From Siphonobacter sp. SORGH_AS_0500 (GTDB taxonomy: Bacteria > Bacteroidota > Bacteroidia > Cytophagales > Spirosomataceae): DNA of 64,000 bases. The stretch's first letter is position 1, and each line of letters opens with the position of its first letter. The stretch covers positions 1 through 64,000 of the forward strand of contig NZ_NHPP01000017.1 of assembly GCF_002838835.1 (NCBI RefSeq), in the 5' to 3' direction. A program made the position numbers and the translations under genes. A model generated the notes under the pieces. The model did no database searches, was not told the DNA's origin, and saw only the letters and a program-made list of their open reading frames with translations. Positions 34,565 through 43,305 of this stretch are shown piece by piece.

Positions 34565-35012
34565 TTCGACTAAAAACGTTTTACGGTCTAAAAGTGGGAC
34601 TTAGTTTTTAATTGACCTAATTTTTTTGCACTTTTTTGGAGACTGTCTAAAAATAAGTAAGCTCTCCACTTCGGGAGAACCGTTGGGGGAAGAAATTATG
34701 CTAAAATCTGTCGTAGAGAGCGAAGCGGAGGAGCTTATTGGGTTGCTTCCCCGGATGAAATCCGGGGACAACCCGAGGACACGGTTGGTATTTGAGACCA
34801 TTTCATACCTGAAGGATATTTATCATGAATCAGCGTCTGTCATTCAGAGCGAAGCGAAGAATCTTATGACCTTTTTCGAGCTCGTTAGGTCAGGCGTTAA
34901 CTTAACTAAGCTAGACCCGTTCTACAGCATAACTCTCTCTTCGTTCGAGAGGTCAGTTAAGGTAATGACTGGTGCGAGAGTCCATCTCGTTACTGCTCTA
35001 GGGTGTGAAAAT
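34565..35012. other. Non-coding repeat-rich region
   Basis: About 450 nt without a credible gene. It contains a hairpin (CCCCGGATGAAATCCGGGG, about 34749-34767, embedded in a longer GGGTTG.../...CAACCC pairing) and two degenerate 'GAGCGAAGCGAAG' repeats (about 34717-34733 and 34846-34861). The second resembles the dispersed 'GTCATCCTGAGCGAAGCGAAGGA' sequence seen at 53,159. Confidence 0.6.
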
Positions 35013-35045
35013 AAAAAAACCGGTTTCTGTGCAGAAACCGGTTTT
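35013..35045 (-). terminator. Terminator of the frr-pyrH unit
   Basis: AAAACCGGTTTCTG (35016-35029) pairs with CAGAAACCGGTTTT (35032-35045). On the minus strand it follows the frr stop by 17 nt and ends in a T-run. Confidence 0.9.
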
Positions 35046-35062
35046 AAGGGAATCATTCCTAT

Positions 35063-35623
35063 CTAGACAGACATAATATCCACCTCTTTGGCCAGAAATA
35101 CCTGATCAATTTTAGCTACGTATTTATCCGTTAATTTCTGCACGCGATCTTCGCCTTCCTTCACGGCATCTTCAGCAACGCCATCTTTCGTCAGTTTTTT
35201 GATGCTGTTATTGGCATCCTGACGGGCGTTACGAATATTAACCTTCGCCGTTTCGATTTCCGCTTTTACGCGTTTAACCAGATCACGACGACGTTCTTCC
35301 GTTACGGGAGGAATACTGATGCGAAGAACTTCTCCGTCATTGGCGGGAGAAAAACCAAGGTTCGAGTTGCGGATAGCCCGATCAATGTCGTTCACCATCT
35401 TCTTTTCGAAGGGCTTAACTGTGATCGTCCGGGCATCGGGGGTAGTAATGGAAGCCACGTTTTGCAGCGGGCTGGGAACACCGTAGTATTCTACCATAAC
35501 GCCTTCGAGCATCGCTGGTGACGCCTTTCCTGCCCGTATTTTACTTAATTCAATGTTCAGGTGCTTCATAGCCCCTTCCATTGTTTCTGTCGCAGCTTCG
35601 AGATAAAACTCTATTTCGTCCAT
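35063..35623 (-). CDS. frr: Ribosome recycling factor
   Basis: A 186-aa RRF of normal length; it releases ribosomes after termination together with EF-G. Landmarks: LNIELSKIRAGKASPAMLEG (about 22-41) with the conserved R-x-G-R/K-A-S, VEYYGVPSPLQNVASI (about 44-59), and PPVTEERRRDLVKRVKAEIE (about 106-125). It follows pyrH by about 72 nt, the usual pyrH-frr order. An essential housekeeping gene. Confidence 0.97.
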   Translation of the reverse strand: MDEIEFYLEAATETMEGAMKHLNIELSKIRAGKASPAMLEGVMVEYYGVPSPLQNVASITTPDARTITVKPFEKKMVNDIDRAIRNSNLGFSPANDGEVLRISIPPVTEERRRDLVKRVKAEIETAKVNIRNARQDANNSIKKLTKDGVAEDAVKEGEDRVQKLTDKYVAKIDQVFLAKEVDIMSV

Positions 35624-35695
35624 TGCGGAGATAGTATGATGTTACGTGTAATACCGTTTCAGGAGAAATTGATCCTCCAGAAAATCTGAAATCAA

Positions 35696-36415
35696 TTATG
35701 AAATAAGCGTTCCTACTTCTTGACCCATGATGAGGTTATGCAGGTTGCCAGGCTTATTCATATCAAAAACGACGATTGGAAGTTTGTTTTCGCGGCATAA
35801 AGCAAAAGCTGCTAAGTCCATTACTTTCAGATCTTTCGCGATTACTTCGTCGAAACTTACACTGTTGTAACGCGTTGCCGTAGTGTCTTTCTCGGGATCA
35901 GCCGTATACACGCCATCCACACGAGTTCCTTTCAGAACAACATCGGCTTTAATTTCGATGGCCCGGAGGCTGGCCGCTGAATCCGTAGTGAAATAGGGGT
36001 TACCCGTTCCCGCACCGAAGATGACGATACGACCTTTTTCAAGGTGACGCATGGCCCGGCGGCGAATCAGAGGCTCGCAGATTTGCTCCATTTTCACGGC
36101 TGACATCAGACGCGTGAACAAACCTACTTTCTCCAGAGCAGCCTGCACGGCCATTCCGTTGATGACGGTGGCCAGCATACCCATGTAATCACCCTGCACA
36201 CGATCCAGACCAGTGGCTTCGAGTTCTTTTCCGCGGAAGATGTTTCCTCCTCCTACGACAATAGCTACTTGAACACCGAGATCAGCGATACGTTTTACTT
36301 CCTGGGCGTATTGTTCAAGAATGGATGAATCAATGATTTTGTCCGACTTCTTTTCGCCGCTGAGGGCTTCTCCACTTAGTTTGAGTAAAATTCGCTTGTA
36401 CTTCGGCGTTTCCAT
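35696..36415 (-). CDS. pyrH: UMP kinase
   Basis: A 239-aa amino-acid-kinase-fold UMP kinase: [15 protein letters not shown] (5-19), [20 protein letters not shown] (about 50-69) and [20 protein letters not shown] (about 159-178). It makes UDP and is allosterically controlled by GTP and UTP. It lies directly upstream of frr on the same strand, the widespread bacterial pair. Confidence 0.97.
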   Translation of the reverse strand: METPKYKRILLKLSGEALSGEKKSDKIIDSSILEQYAQEVKRIADLGVQVAIVVGGGNIFRGKELEATGLDRVQGDYMGMLATVINGMAVQAALEKVGLFTRLMSAVKMEQICEPLIRRRAMRHLEKGRIVIFGAGTGNPYFTTDSAASLRAIEIKADVVLKGTRVDGVYTADPEKDTTATRYNSVSFDEVIAKDLKVMDLAAFALCRENKLPIVVFDMNKPGNLHNLIMGQEVGTLIS

Positions 36416-36546
36416 AAAGGCAGTTTTTGGGTCGCTAAGTTAAGGCGTAGGCTGCCAGAAAGGCAAAGCTCTATTCAATTTTCTTTACGACGTGCTAAAA
36501 AATGTGAGGATAGTTAAGTTAGGTATTGGCGGGTTCCTAATGAGGG

Positions 36547-37488
36547 TTAAACGCTTTTAGTTTTCGGGGTGGAATTCACCAGATAAACCCCAAACAAGAT
36601 GATAGCCATGCCCACAAAATGCTGAGCCTGAATCTGTTCATGGTCGATTACACCCCAGGCTACGGCAATGATGGGCATTAAGTACGTGACTGAACTCACA
36701 AAAACGGGCCCGGTAAGCTGAAGTAACTGATTGTAAAAAATCATCGCTATACCCGAACCAACGAGTCCTAACGTGACTGCCGCCGCAAAAGACCAGCCCG
36801 CATTGGCTTCTTGAAAACGATGAACAAAATCAGTCTGAAATAAAAAGGCTGCCGCCAGCGGAGCAACGGTAACGAAGGTAATGCCGGTTAATATAAAGGG
36901 TTTTAAATCAGATAAATACGTCTTTAATAAGTGCGGATTAATCCCATAAAGAACCGTCGCCAGTATCACCAGTAGCGAATAATAATTGAACGTAATGGCT
37001 CCCTTATTTCCGCTTAGGGTTATTAAAATACAGCCTATTAATCCTAGTGCTAAGCCAATGACTTGCCGGGAAGTCATTTTCTGTTTGAAAAACAGGAAGC
37101 CAATGATGAGTACGAAAAGGGGGGTAAAGGCATTCAAAATTCCGACGAGTGAGCTATTCATGTGCATAACCGCAAACGAGAACAGATACGCCGGGATAAA
37201 GCTACCGACCATTCCGCACACGAAACCCCAAAACCATTGCTTCGCCGTAGGCAGGTTATTGACCTGAGTAAGCAGAATAGGCACAAAAAAAGCTCCGGCT
37301 GCCAGTAAGCGAAACGAAGCAATTTGAATACCTGAAAATGTGTGAAGGGCCTGTTTCATCAAAATAAACGAGCTGCCCCAGGTCAGAGCGAGTCCCATTA
37401 ATATAACCCAGGCAATAGGAGGAGTAGATTTTTGCATAAATTTTTCAGTTAGGTTAATGACGGAATTGTACTCTTGTTCTGGATTCAT
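36547..37488 (-). CDS. DMT-superfamily (EamA) permease
   Basis: A 313-aa protein with ten predicted helices in two EamA repeats; the second starts about residue 165. VILMGLALTWGSSFILMKQA (about 28-47) and LNAFTPLFVLIIGFLFFKQK (about 119-138) are characteristic. It exports or takes up an unknown metabolite. Met18 (37437, MQKSTPPIAW) is an alternative start closer to the family length. A 26-bp hairpin lies only 11 nt before the 37488 ATG, so expression may be affected by it. No operon partner. Confidence 0.85.
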   Translation of the reverse strand: MNPEQEYNSVINLTEKFMQKSTPPIAWVILMGLALTWGSSFILMKQALHTFSGIQIASFRLLAAGAFFVPILLTQVNNLPTAKQWFWGFVCGMVGSFIPAYLFSFAVMHMNSSLVGILNAFTPLFVLIIGFLFFKQKMTSRQVIGLALGLIGCILITLSGNKGAITFNYYSLLVILATVLYGINPHLLKTYLSDLKPFILTGITFVTVAPLAAAFLFQTDFVHRFQEANAGWSFAAAVTLGLVGSGIAMIFYNQLLQLTGPVFVSSVTYLMPIIAVAWGVIDHEQIQAQHFVGMAIILFGVYLVNSTPKTKSV

Positions 37489-37498
37489 AATCCAGTGG

Positions 37499-37553
37499 TA
37501 AATTTTAGGTGGCAGTCATTCGGCTTTGCCGAACGACTGCCACCTAAAATTTA
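37499..37553. repeat. 26-bp-stem hairpin upstream of the EamA gene
   Basis: Left arm 37499-37524 (TAAATTTTAGGTGGCAGTCA...) is complementary to 37528-37553 with one mismatch and a 3-nt loop. It lies 11 nt before the EamA start and about 150 nt after the dus stop. Confidence 0.9.
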
Positions 37554-37573
37554 AAAGTAGATCGGATGCTGCC

Positions 37574-37611
37574 GCTGCCAGCGTGGCCCGGCCAGCTTTT
37601 TCGCTGGCAGC
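37574..37611. repeat. REP-like palindrome
   Basis: GCTGCCAGC (37574-37582) and GCTGGCAGC (37603-37611) flank GTGGCCCGGCCAGCTTTTTC. The inner 26 nt (37582-37607) recur almost exactly at 62061-62086, and the palindrome resembles the elements at 25.2-25.4 kb. Confidence 0.8.
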
Positions 37612-37699
37612 ATTAATTAGGTGATCCACACTAATCTTGTTATTAGCTAGTCTTTACGGATAACCAATCCAAAAGAGCAGCAAAACAGCTAATGGTAAA

Positions 37700-38692
37700 C
37701 TAGTAACTAACTTCAACCGCGTGAGCAGCGGAGATTTCGTGTAAAATCTCATCTACTTCAGCGAAAGTCTCTACTAATACCAGACGGCTGCGGAATGATT
37801 TTGCTCCCTCGATGCCTTTGAAATAACTGGCGTAATGTCTCCGCATTTCCAGAATGCCCAGCCGCTCGCCTTTCCAGCGAACCGAAAACTCTACGTGCTG
37901 ACGACATACTGCTACCCGGTCGGCAATGGTTGGTGGAGCAAGCATTTCACCCGTTTTCAGGTAATGCTTGATTTCGTTAAAAATCCAGGGGTAACCAATA
38001 CTGGCCCGACCTACCATAATTCCGTCTACGCCGTAACGATTTTTATACTCCAATGCTTTTTCAGGACTGGAAATATCGCCATTCCCGAAGATCGGAATTT
38101 TAATACGGGAGTTATCCTTAATCTTGCCAATCAGTGTCCAGTCGGCATCACCTTTGTACATTTGCACGCGGGTACGACCGTGAATGGTAAGAGCCTGAAT
38201 ACCGATGTCTTGCAGACGTTCCGCTACCTCTTCAATGTTCTTGGTGGAGTCATCCCAGCCCAGGCGGGTTTTTACCGTTACGGGTAAATGCGTGGCTTTT
38301 ACCACCGCCTCCGTCATGCGAACCATTTTGGGAATATCCTGTAATAAAGCGGCTCCGGCTCCGCGACAGGCGACCTGTTTTACGGGGCAACCATAGTTAA
38401 TGTCGATGAGGTCGGGAGAAACTTCGGTAGTAATTTTCGCACATTCGGCCATCGTATCTACGTCCGAACCGAACAACTGAATCCCGATGGGGCGTTCGTA
38501 TTCGAAAATATCAAGCTTCTGACGGCTCTTGGCTGCGTCGCGAATCAGTCCTTCGCTGGAAACGAATTCCGTATACATTAGATCGGCACCACCGGACTTA
38601 CATACGGCCCGAAATGGAGGGTCACTCACGTCTTCCATCGGAGCCAATAGTATCGGAAATTCGCCTAATTCAATATCTTTGATCTTTACCAT
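37700..38692 (-). CDS. tRNA-dihydrouridine synthase (DusB-like)
   Basis: A 330-aa FMN-dependent TIM barrel that reduces uridines in the tRNA D-loop. ILLAPMEDVSDPPFRAVCKS (14-33) binds FMN, INYGCPVKQVACRGAGAALL (about 97-116) holds the catalytic Cys, and VTVKTRLGWDDS (about 137-148), ALTIHGRTRVQMYKG (about 167-181) and GIMVGRASIGYPWIF complete the family set. It is a minus-strand monocistron with a long 3' spacer full of repeats. The exact U position is not predictable. Confidence 0.93.
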   Translation of the reverse strand: MVKIKDIELGEFPILLAPMEDVSDPPFRAVCKSGGADLMYTEFVSSEGLIRDAAKSRQKLDIFEYERPIGIQLFGSDVDTMAECAKITTEVSPDLIDINYGCPVKQVACRGAGAALLQDIPKMVRMTEAVVKATHLPVTVKTRLGWDDSTKNIEEVAERLQDIGIQALTIHGRTRVQMYKGDADWTLIGKIKDNSRIKIPIFGNGDISSPEKALEYKNRYGVDGIMVGRASIGYPWIFNEIKHYLKTGEMLAPPTIADRVAVCRQHVEFSVRWKGERLGILEMRRHYASYFKGIEGAKSFRSRLVLVETFAEVDEILHEISAAHAVEVSY

Positions 38693-38803
38693 TCGAGTGG
38701 AGGAAATAACTGGAGCTACGGTTTATGAAATAAGAATAAAAGAAAAGACCTTATTTCGTATCCGCTCCGTCTTATTGGATGCGTCTTGATTTTACAAAAT
38801 TAC

Positions 38804-39727
38804 ATGGAAATGCTTGAATCCCCTGATCGTCCAGCCAGACGATTTTCACCTGTGGCCAGTTTATTGATACTTTTTGGCTTGATGGTGGTATTAAGTGCCG
38901 TTTCACAAATCGCCCTAATTTACCCGCTGGTCAAATGGCTAACGGGAGCAGACTTATCCGCGGCGGGCACGTCCTTATTTACCAATCCTACCGCTTACCC
39001 GCACAGTTGGGCCGCCATGATGCTTATGCAGGGCATCAATTCATTATTCAGCTTCACTTTGACGGCTCTTATTTATTGGTATCTGATTGAGAAACGCAAC
39101 ATCGTTTTTATAGAAAAAGGTTCGCCGGACCCTTTGATTTGGGTGGCAGTTTTGGTGCTGGTCATTAGTTACATTCCTTTCAATAGCCTGATTTTCGAAT
39201 GGAACCAGAAACTTCCCTTACCCGAATGGATGGTCAATAGCGAAAAACAGCTCGAAACATTAACGAAGTTTTTAACCCAGTTTCCTGATTTTCTACACTT
39301 TATAGTGGGGCTTTTTGTCATTGCGGTATTGCCCGCTTTAGGAGAAGAATTACTATTTCGGGCTACGTTACAGAAACTCTTCCAACGCTGGTGGGGAAGT
39401 CCACACCTGGCCGTTTGGCTGGCAGCGGCTATTTTTAGTGCCTATCATATGCAGTTCATGGGATTTTTTCCCCGTATGATTCTCGGAGCCATGTTTGGTT
39501 ACCTATACCTCTGGTCGCGAAACCTCTGGATTCCTGTGTTTGCCCATTTTGTTAATAACGGTTTTGTGGTATTGATGATCTACCTGCGGGGGCAAAAGCT
39601 GGTAGATATTGACGTAGAAAACAACGAATCCATTCCGCTGACTTCGGCACTGGTTTCGGGAGTGATTGCCCTGTCGTTAATGCGAATCATTTATACCCGA
39701 TTGAAACCCCAAATCCCGGAAGCCTGA
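38804..39727 (+). CDS. CPBP-family intramembrane metalloprotease
   Basis: Read from ATG 38804 (MEMLESPDRPARRF), giving 307 aa and about eight helices; the TTG at 38786 is a weaker start. The catalytic EExxxR motif lies in LPALGEELLFRATLQKLFQR. The second-motif His is in AIFSAYHMQFMGFFPRMILG, and the third (H..N) in IPVFAHFVNNGFVVL. CPBP (Abi/CAAX-like) proteases cleave membrane-embedded peptides or protect against bacteriocins; the substrate is unknown. Its promoter region is shared with the divergent dus gene. Confidence 0.9.
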   Translation: MEMLESPDRPARRFSPVASLLILFGLMVVLSAVSQIALIYPLVKWLTGADLSAAGTSLFTNPTAYPHSWAAMMLMQGINSLFSFTLTALIYWYLIEKRNIVFIEKGSPDPLIWVAVLVLVISYIPFNSLIFEWNQKLPLPEWMVNSEKQLETLTKFLTQFPDFLHFIVGLFVIAVLPALGEELLFRATLQKLFQRWWGSPHLAVWLAAAIFSAYHMQFMGFFPRMILGAMFGYLYLWSRNLWIPVFAHFVNNGFVVLMIYLRGQKLVDIDVENNESIPLTSALVSGVIALSLMRIIYTRLKPQIPEA

Positions 39728-39852
39728 GAAAGTATTTCACCCGGAAACCACCAAAGGCATTCGCCCTGCGTTACTTTTGTCAGAATTAAGGAAATAGAAT
39801 CCCATAAACAAAGCTGATTACTCGTCCGTTTTACCTGTAAATCTTTTATCAT

Positions 39853-40074
39853 TTGGAAGGCTGGGTTAAAATATATGAGTCCTTTATGCCCTGGCGAGTA
39901 GAGCTCGTCAAGGGTTGGTTATTGGATGAATATCAAATCGATGGGGTAGTTTTGAGCAAGCAGGATAGTTCCTACTTATGGGGACATTGCGAGCTTCACG
40001 TTCCGGTACAGGATGCGGCTTTTGCCGAATTTATCATTAAGCATGAGGAAAAAAATACAGACACGACTGAGTAG
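39853..40074 (+). CDS. DUF2007-like small protein, TTG start
   Basis: A 73-aa protein, MEGWVKIYESFMPWRVELVK then GVVLSKQDSSYLWGHCELHV, matching the DUF2007 'putative signal-transducing' pattern (W.kvy......ve..k..L...gI.avvlnkqDssy). It must use TTG at 39853, since no ATG lies in a suitable place and the family N-terminus begins there. Its 3' end overlaps the cdsA start by 32 nt in another frame, so the two are co-transcribed and probably translationally coupled. Function unknown. Confidence 0.8.
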   Translation: MEGWVKIYESFMPWRVELVKGWLLDEYQIDGVVLSKQDSSYLWGHCELHVPVQDAAFAEFIIKHEEKNTDTTE

Positions 40075-40888
40075 TTATTCAAACCTTGGTCAACGGGTTA
40101 TTACCGCCATCATCGGGGCTGCCCTGATGATTTTTGGCATTTACTGGAGCGAGTGGTCTTACCTGGTTTTATTCGTGCTCATCGGTGGGTTAAGTCAACT
40201 GGAGTTCTATCGGTTGGTCGGTCTGGACGACATCGCACCGCTGAAGTATTACGGCACAGGTGTGGGCGTATTCATGAATATTCTGACGTTCCTGATTGAA
40301 AAGCATTACCTGCATTTTGAGTTATACTTCCTGCTTTCGCCGCTTTTTACGCTGATTTTCTTTATTAAGCTGTACAAGAAAAACGAAATCAAGCCTTTTA
40401 CTAATATTGCCTATACATTCCTGGGAATCATCTACGTAGCCATCCCTTTCGCCCTGATTACGGTTATTGCCCTGCTAGGAGGAACGTACAGTTACGAGCG
40501 GGTTTTAGGTTGTCTATTCCTGTTATGGGCGAGTGATTCGGGAGCGTATTTCGCCGGAACCAAGTTTGGCCGGACGAAGCTTTTTGAACGGGTGTCTCCT
40601 AAAAAATCCTGGGAAGGGAGTTTCGGTGGAGCTGTTACCGCAATGGTTGTCGCTTATATTCTTTCACAGACCTACGCGGATTTGAATCCCTGGCAATGGT
40701 ACTGGATAGCCGCCGTTATTGTAGTGGCCGGAACGTATGGCGATCTGGTTGAATCGCTTTTCAAACGCAGCATTCAGATCAAGGATTCAGGATCAGTAAT
40801 ACCCGGTCACGGTGGTTTTCTGGATCGTTTCGATGGCTTGTTACTTTCCGCTCCGTTCATTGTTACATTTCTGAAAGTTTTTGAATAG
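40043..40888 (+). CDS. cdsA: Phosphatidate cytidylyltransferase
   Basis: A 281-aa polytopic enzyme that makes CDP-diacylglycerol from phosphatidate and CTP. The signature spans the C-terminal third: WASDSGAYFAGTKFGRTKLF, RVSPKKSWEGSFGG, then GDLVESLFKRSIQIKDSGSV and IPGHGGFLDRFDGLL (the CDS motif with acidic metal ligands). I chose ATG 40043 (MRKKIQTRLSSYSN), 32 nt inside the DUF2007-like gene; an earlier ATG at 40013 adds ten residues. The product feeds PssA (18,835). A terminator follows. Confidence 0.93.
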   Translation: MRKKIQTRLSSYSNLGQRVITAIIGAALMIFGIYWSEWSYLVLFVLIGGLSQLEFYRLVGLDDIAPLKYYGTGVGVFMNILTFLIEKHYLHFELYFLLSPLFTLIFFIKLYKKNEIKPFTNIAYTFLGIIYVAIPFALITVIALLGGTYSYERVLGCLFLLWASDSGAYFAGTKFGRTKLFERVSPKKSWEGSFGGAVTAMVVAYILSQTYADLNPWQWYWIAAVIVVAGTYGDLVESLFKRSIQIKDSGSVIPGHGGFLDRFDGLLLSAPFIVTFLKVFE

Positions 40889-40907
40889 CATCCGAGTAGT
40901 TCTCTAT

Positions 40908-40934
40908 AAAGACGCCAAATCTGGCGTCTTTTTT
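40908..40934 (+). terminator. Terminator after cdsA
   Basis: AAAGACGCCA (40908-40917) pairs with TGGCGTCTTT (40922-40931), followed by further T residues. Confidence 0.92.
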
Positions 40935-41301
40935 GTTTAATGGCTAAATTTGCCTTTTTGAGAGGGTTTAGCATCCGAAGTGGGAGATGCGATACAGGGA
41001 CGTCTTTACGTTTGGAATCAAAATAGGAATCTTCATGGCAAGGGACGGCCTTAGGAAAATTCGGCTTTTCGGTGGCGAGTGGTGAGAATTCTCAGGCAGC
41101 TTTCGAACGGATTTACCTTTGGTCTCCTCTGTGTTCCGTTCATCACGCAGACTTGAACTTCGGCCTTTAAATTTCCGGTTTCATCTACGTATTTCCCCGT
41201 TAGTCCCAAAAAGCAGAAGCCTCACGTAGGATCGGACTATCTTTCCTAAACGTCACAGCCCCTGAATGAATCTTCGAGCTTACGACTAGTTGTTCGTACT
41301 T
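40935..41301. other. Spacer upstream of the sensor kinase
   Basis: I see no gene, repeat or RNA structure in these ~370 nt beyond the promoter region expected for the histidine kinase. Confidence 0.5.
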
Positions 41302-42369
41302 ATGAATAATAAAGAAAAGGTATATTGGATTTGCCAATTGGTAGCGTGGCCGCTCTGGTTGTCGAATGATTTGCTAACCTATTCGCTGGAGTTTAAGGAA
41401 ACCGAAAATTGGGTTCTTGTCCTTAACTATTTTATTAACATCGTTCTGAGTATTTTCCTGACCCATCAGTACCGCCGGTATGTTAAAAAATTTAATCGGG
41501 ATGTGTCAGATTACCGAAAAGTAGTTCCGCAGGTGTTATTAACGGCCTGTATTCTGGCTTGCGTAATGACCGCTCTGAATATTCCTTTTGATGTCTTTAC
41601 GACCGAAATGGAATACCCCGGCGGACATTTGTTCAGTTTCCTTTTCTTCTGGGGAAAACCAATGCTGATCTGGTTAATCCTGTATCACATGTTCCAGTAT
41701 CTGGAAACGACGCGGGAAATCGCCGTTGAAAAGGTAAAGCTGGAGTCTTTAGCGAAGGAAACCGAAGCGAAAGTATTACGGGCTCAGCTAAACCCGCACT
41801 TCATGTTTAATGCTTTGAACAGCATTCGGGCTTTAATTCTGGAAGACCCGGATCGGGCTCAGAAGGGCATTACTCAAATGTCTAATATCCTCAGAAGTAG
41901 CCTGTTAGCGGATCGTCGGCAAACAGTAACCTTGGGCGAAGAAATGCGAACGGTAGATGATTACCTCGCTTTGGAGAAAATTCGCTACGAGGAACGGCTG
42001 GAAGTGCGGCGGAATGTGTATCCCGAAACAACAAATTGTCTGGTACCACCTATGATGTTGCAAACCTTAGTGGAAAATGCCATCAAGCACGGGGTATCCA
42101 AACCCATCAAAGGTGGTTTTGTCAGCATTGAATCGAAACTGAATCAGAACCGACTGGAAATCCGCATTTCAAATACGGGTATTTTACAGGATACCGACTC
42201 GGGTGGTTTCGGACTAAAAAACACCGAACGCCGGCTGAAATTATTATTCGGAGAAGATGCCGAATTCAAGATTTACCAATCTGCGAAAGATGTCGTTTGT
42301 GCCGAAGTATTAATCCCGATGGAAAACCCAAAACCGAAGGAAGCTCCGGTCGTAGTAAACGTTGAGTAA
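41302..42369 (+). CDS. LytS-type sensor histidine kinase
   Basis: A 355-aa protein from ATG 41302 (MNNKEKVYWICQLVAWPLWL); the TTG at 41290 adds four residues. Four hydrophobic helices (about 10-25, 40-55, 75-95, 115-130) precede a cytoplasmic His_kinase domain with LRAQLNPHFMFNALNSIRAL (about 159-178; phosphoacceptor H166) and the ATPase part MMLQTLVENAIKHGV (N box) and GGFGLKNTERRL (G box). It phosphorylates the LytTR regulator encoded 121 nt downstream. The signal is unknown: there is no periplasmic sensor domain, only membrane helices. Confidence 0.9.
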   Translation: MNNKEKVYWICQLVAWPLWLSNDLLTYSLEFKETENWVLVLNYFINIVLSIFLTHQYRRYVKKFNRDVSDYRKVVPQVLLTACILACVMTALNIPFDVFTTEMEYPGGHLFSFLFFWGKPMLIWLILYHMFQYLETTREIAVEKVKLESLAKETEAKVLRAQLNPHFMFNALNSIRALILEDPDRAQKGITQMSNILRSSLLADRRQTVTLGEEMRTVDDYLALEKIRYEERLEVRRNVYPETTNCLVPPMMLQTLVENAIKHGVSKPIKGGFVSIESKLNQNRLEIRISNTGILQDTDSGGFGLKNTERRLKLLFGEDAEFKIYQSAKDVVCAEVLIPMENPKPKEAPVVVNVE

Positions 42370-42490
42370 AGACGCGATGGAATGCATTAAGGGCGAAAAT
42401 AATACAACCAACCCTTTCAAGTAAAGCATCAGACGCGGTTAATAGCGTCTTTATAACCTATCTAACACTAAACCCGAAACTCATAAAAGG

Positions 42491-43230
42491 ATGAAAGCCT
42501 TAATTGTTGATGATGAACGTCTGGCTCGTAATGAATTAAAACGATTACTGGAAAACTTTCCGAAGGTTCATATTGTAGGTGAAGCGGCCAATGCCGACGA
42601 AGCCATTCAACTGATCGATGAATTAAAACCTGATCTGTTATTTCTGGATATTCAAATGCCGGGTAAAAACGGGTTTGAGTTGCTGCAAAGCCTCGAAGGC
42701 GATGTGCCGGAAGTAATCTTCACGACGCTTACGATGAATACGCCATCAAAGCTTTCGAGCAAAATGCTCTGGATTATTTGCTCAAACCCGTCGAGCTTTC
42801 GCGTTTAACCGAAGCCGTTCAACGGGCCGAAGAGGAGATCCATCACCAGGAACTGGAACATCAGGGTAAGGTTGATGGAACGACCAAAGCCTTATCTGAA
42901 AACGACCAGATCTTTATTAAAGACGGAGAAAAATGCTGGTTTGTGAAGTTGGGGAAAGTGCGTTTGTTTGAAAGCATGGGTAACTACGTGCGTCTGCACT
43001 TTGACGATCAGAAACCGCTGGTCCTGAAGTCACTGAATGCTTTGGAAGACCGTCTTGATAGTAAAATTTATTTCCGGGCGAACCGCAAACATATCATTAA
43101 CCTCAATTACATTGATAAAATTGAGCCCTGGTTTTCGGGAGGCTTACTGGCAACGTTACGCAGCCCCAACGATAAACCCGAGAAAATTGAAATATCCCGT
43201 CGTCAGGTATTCGCTTCAAAGAATTATTAA
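42491..43230 (+). pseudogene. LytTR response regulator with a single-base frameshift
   Basis: The receiver domain starts at 42491 (MKALIVDDERLARNELKRLL; phosphoacceptor D53 in LLFLDIQMPG) and is intact to EVIFTT. Then CTTACGATGAATACGCC is out of frame: one extra G after ACGACG (about 42,727) would give the expected TAYDEYAIKAFEQNALDYLL and join the remainder, KPVELSRLTEAVQRAEEE, to the LytTR DNA-binding domain (CWFVKLGKVRLFESMGNYVR, HIINLNYIDKIEP, EISRRQVFASKNY). With the base restored the protein is about 246 aa, normal for AlgR/LytR regulators. It is paired with the kinase upstream. A sequence error is at least as likely as a true null. Confidence 0.85.
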
Positions 43231-43305
43231 GTTTGTAAGCCAAGTCGCAAGTTTTCTTACTTTTCTCTATGTATGAGCAGGGTGGCTAACCGACCCGTTT
43301 GATTC

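Noticed and set aside
34626..35066. A 146-codon plus-strand frame between the TetR gene and frr
   Set aside because: It is composed of repeats and hairpins, overlaps the frr terminator and shows no coding character or family motif.
38786..38803. TTG start for the CPBP protease
   Set aside because: An ATG 18 nt downstream fits better and no strong start context favours TTG.
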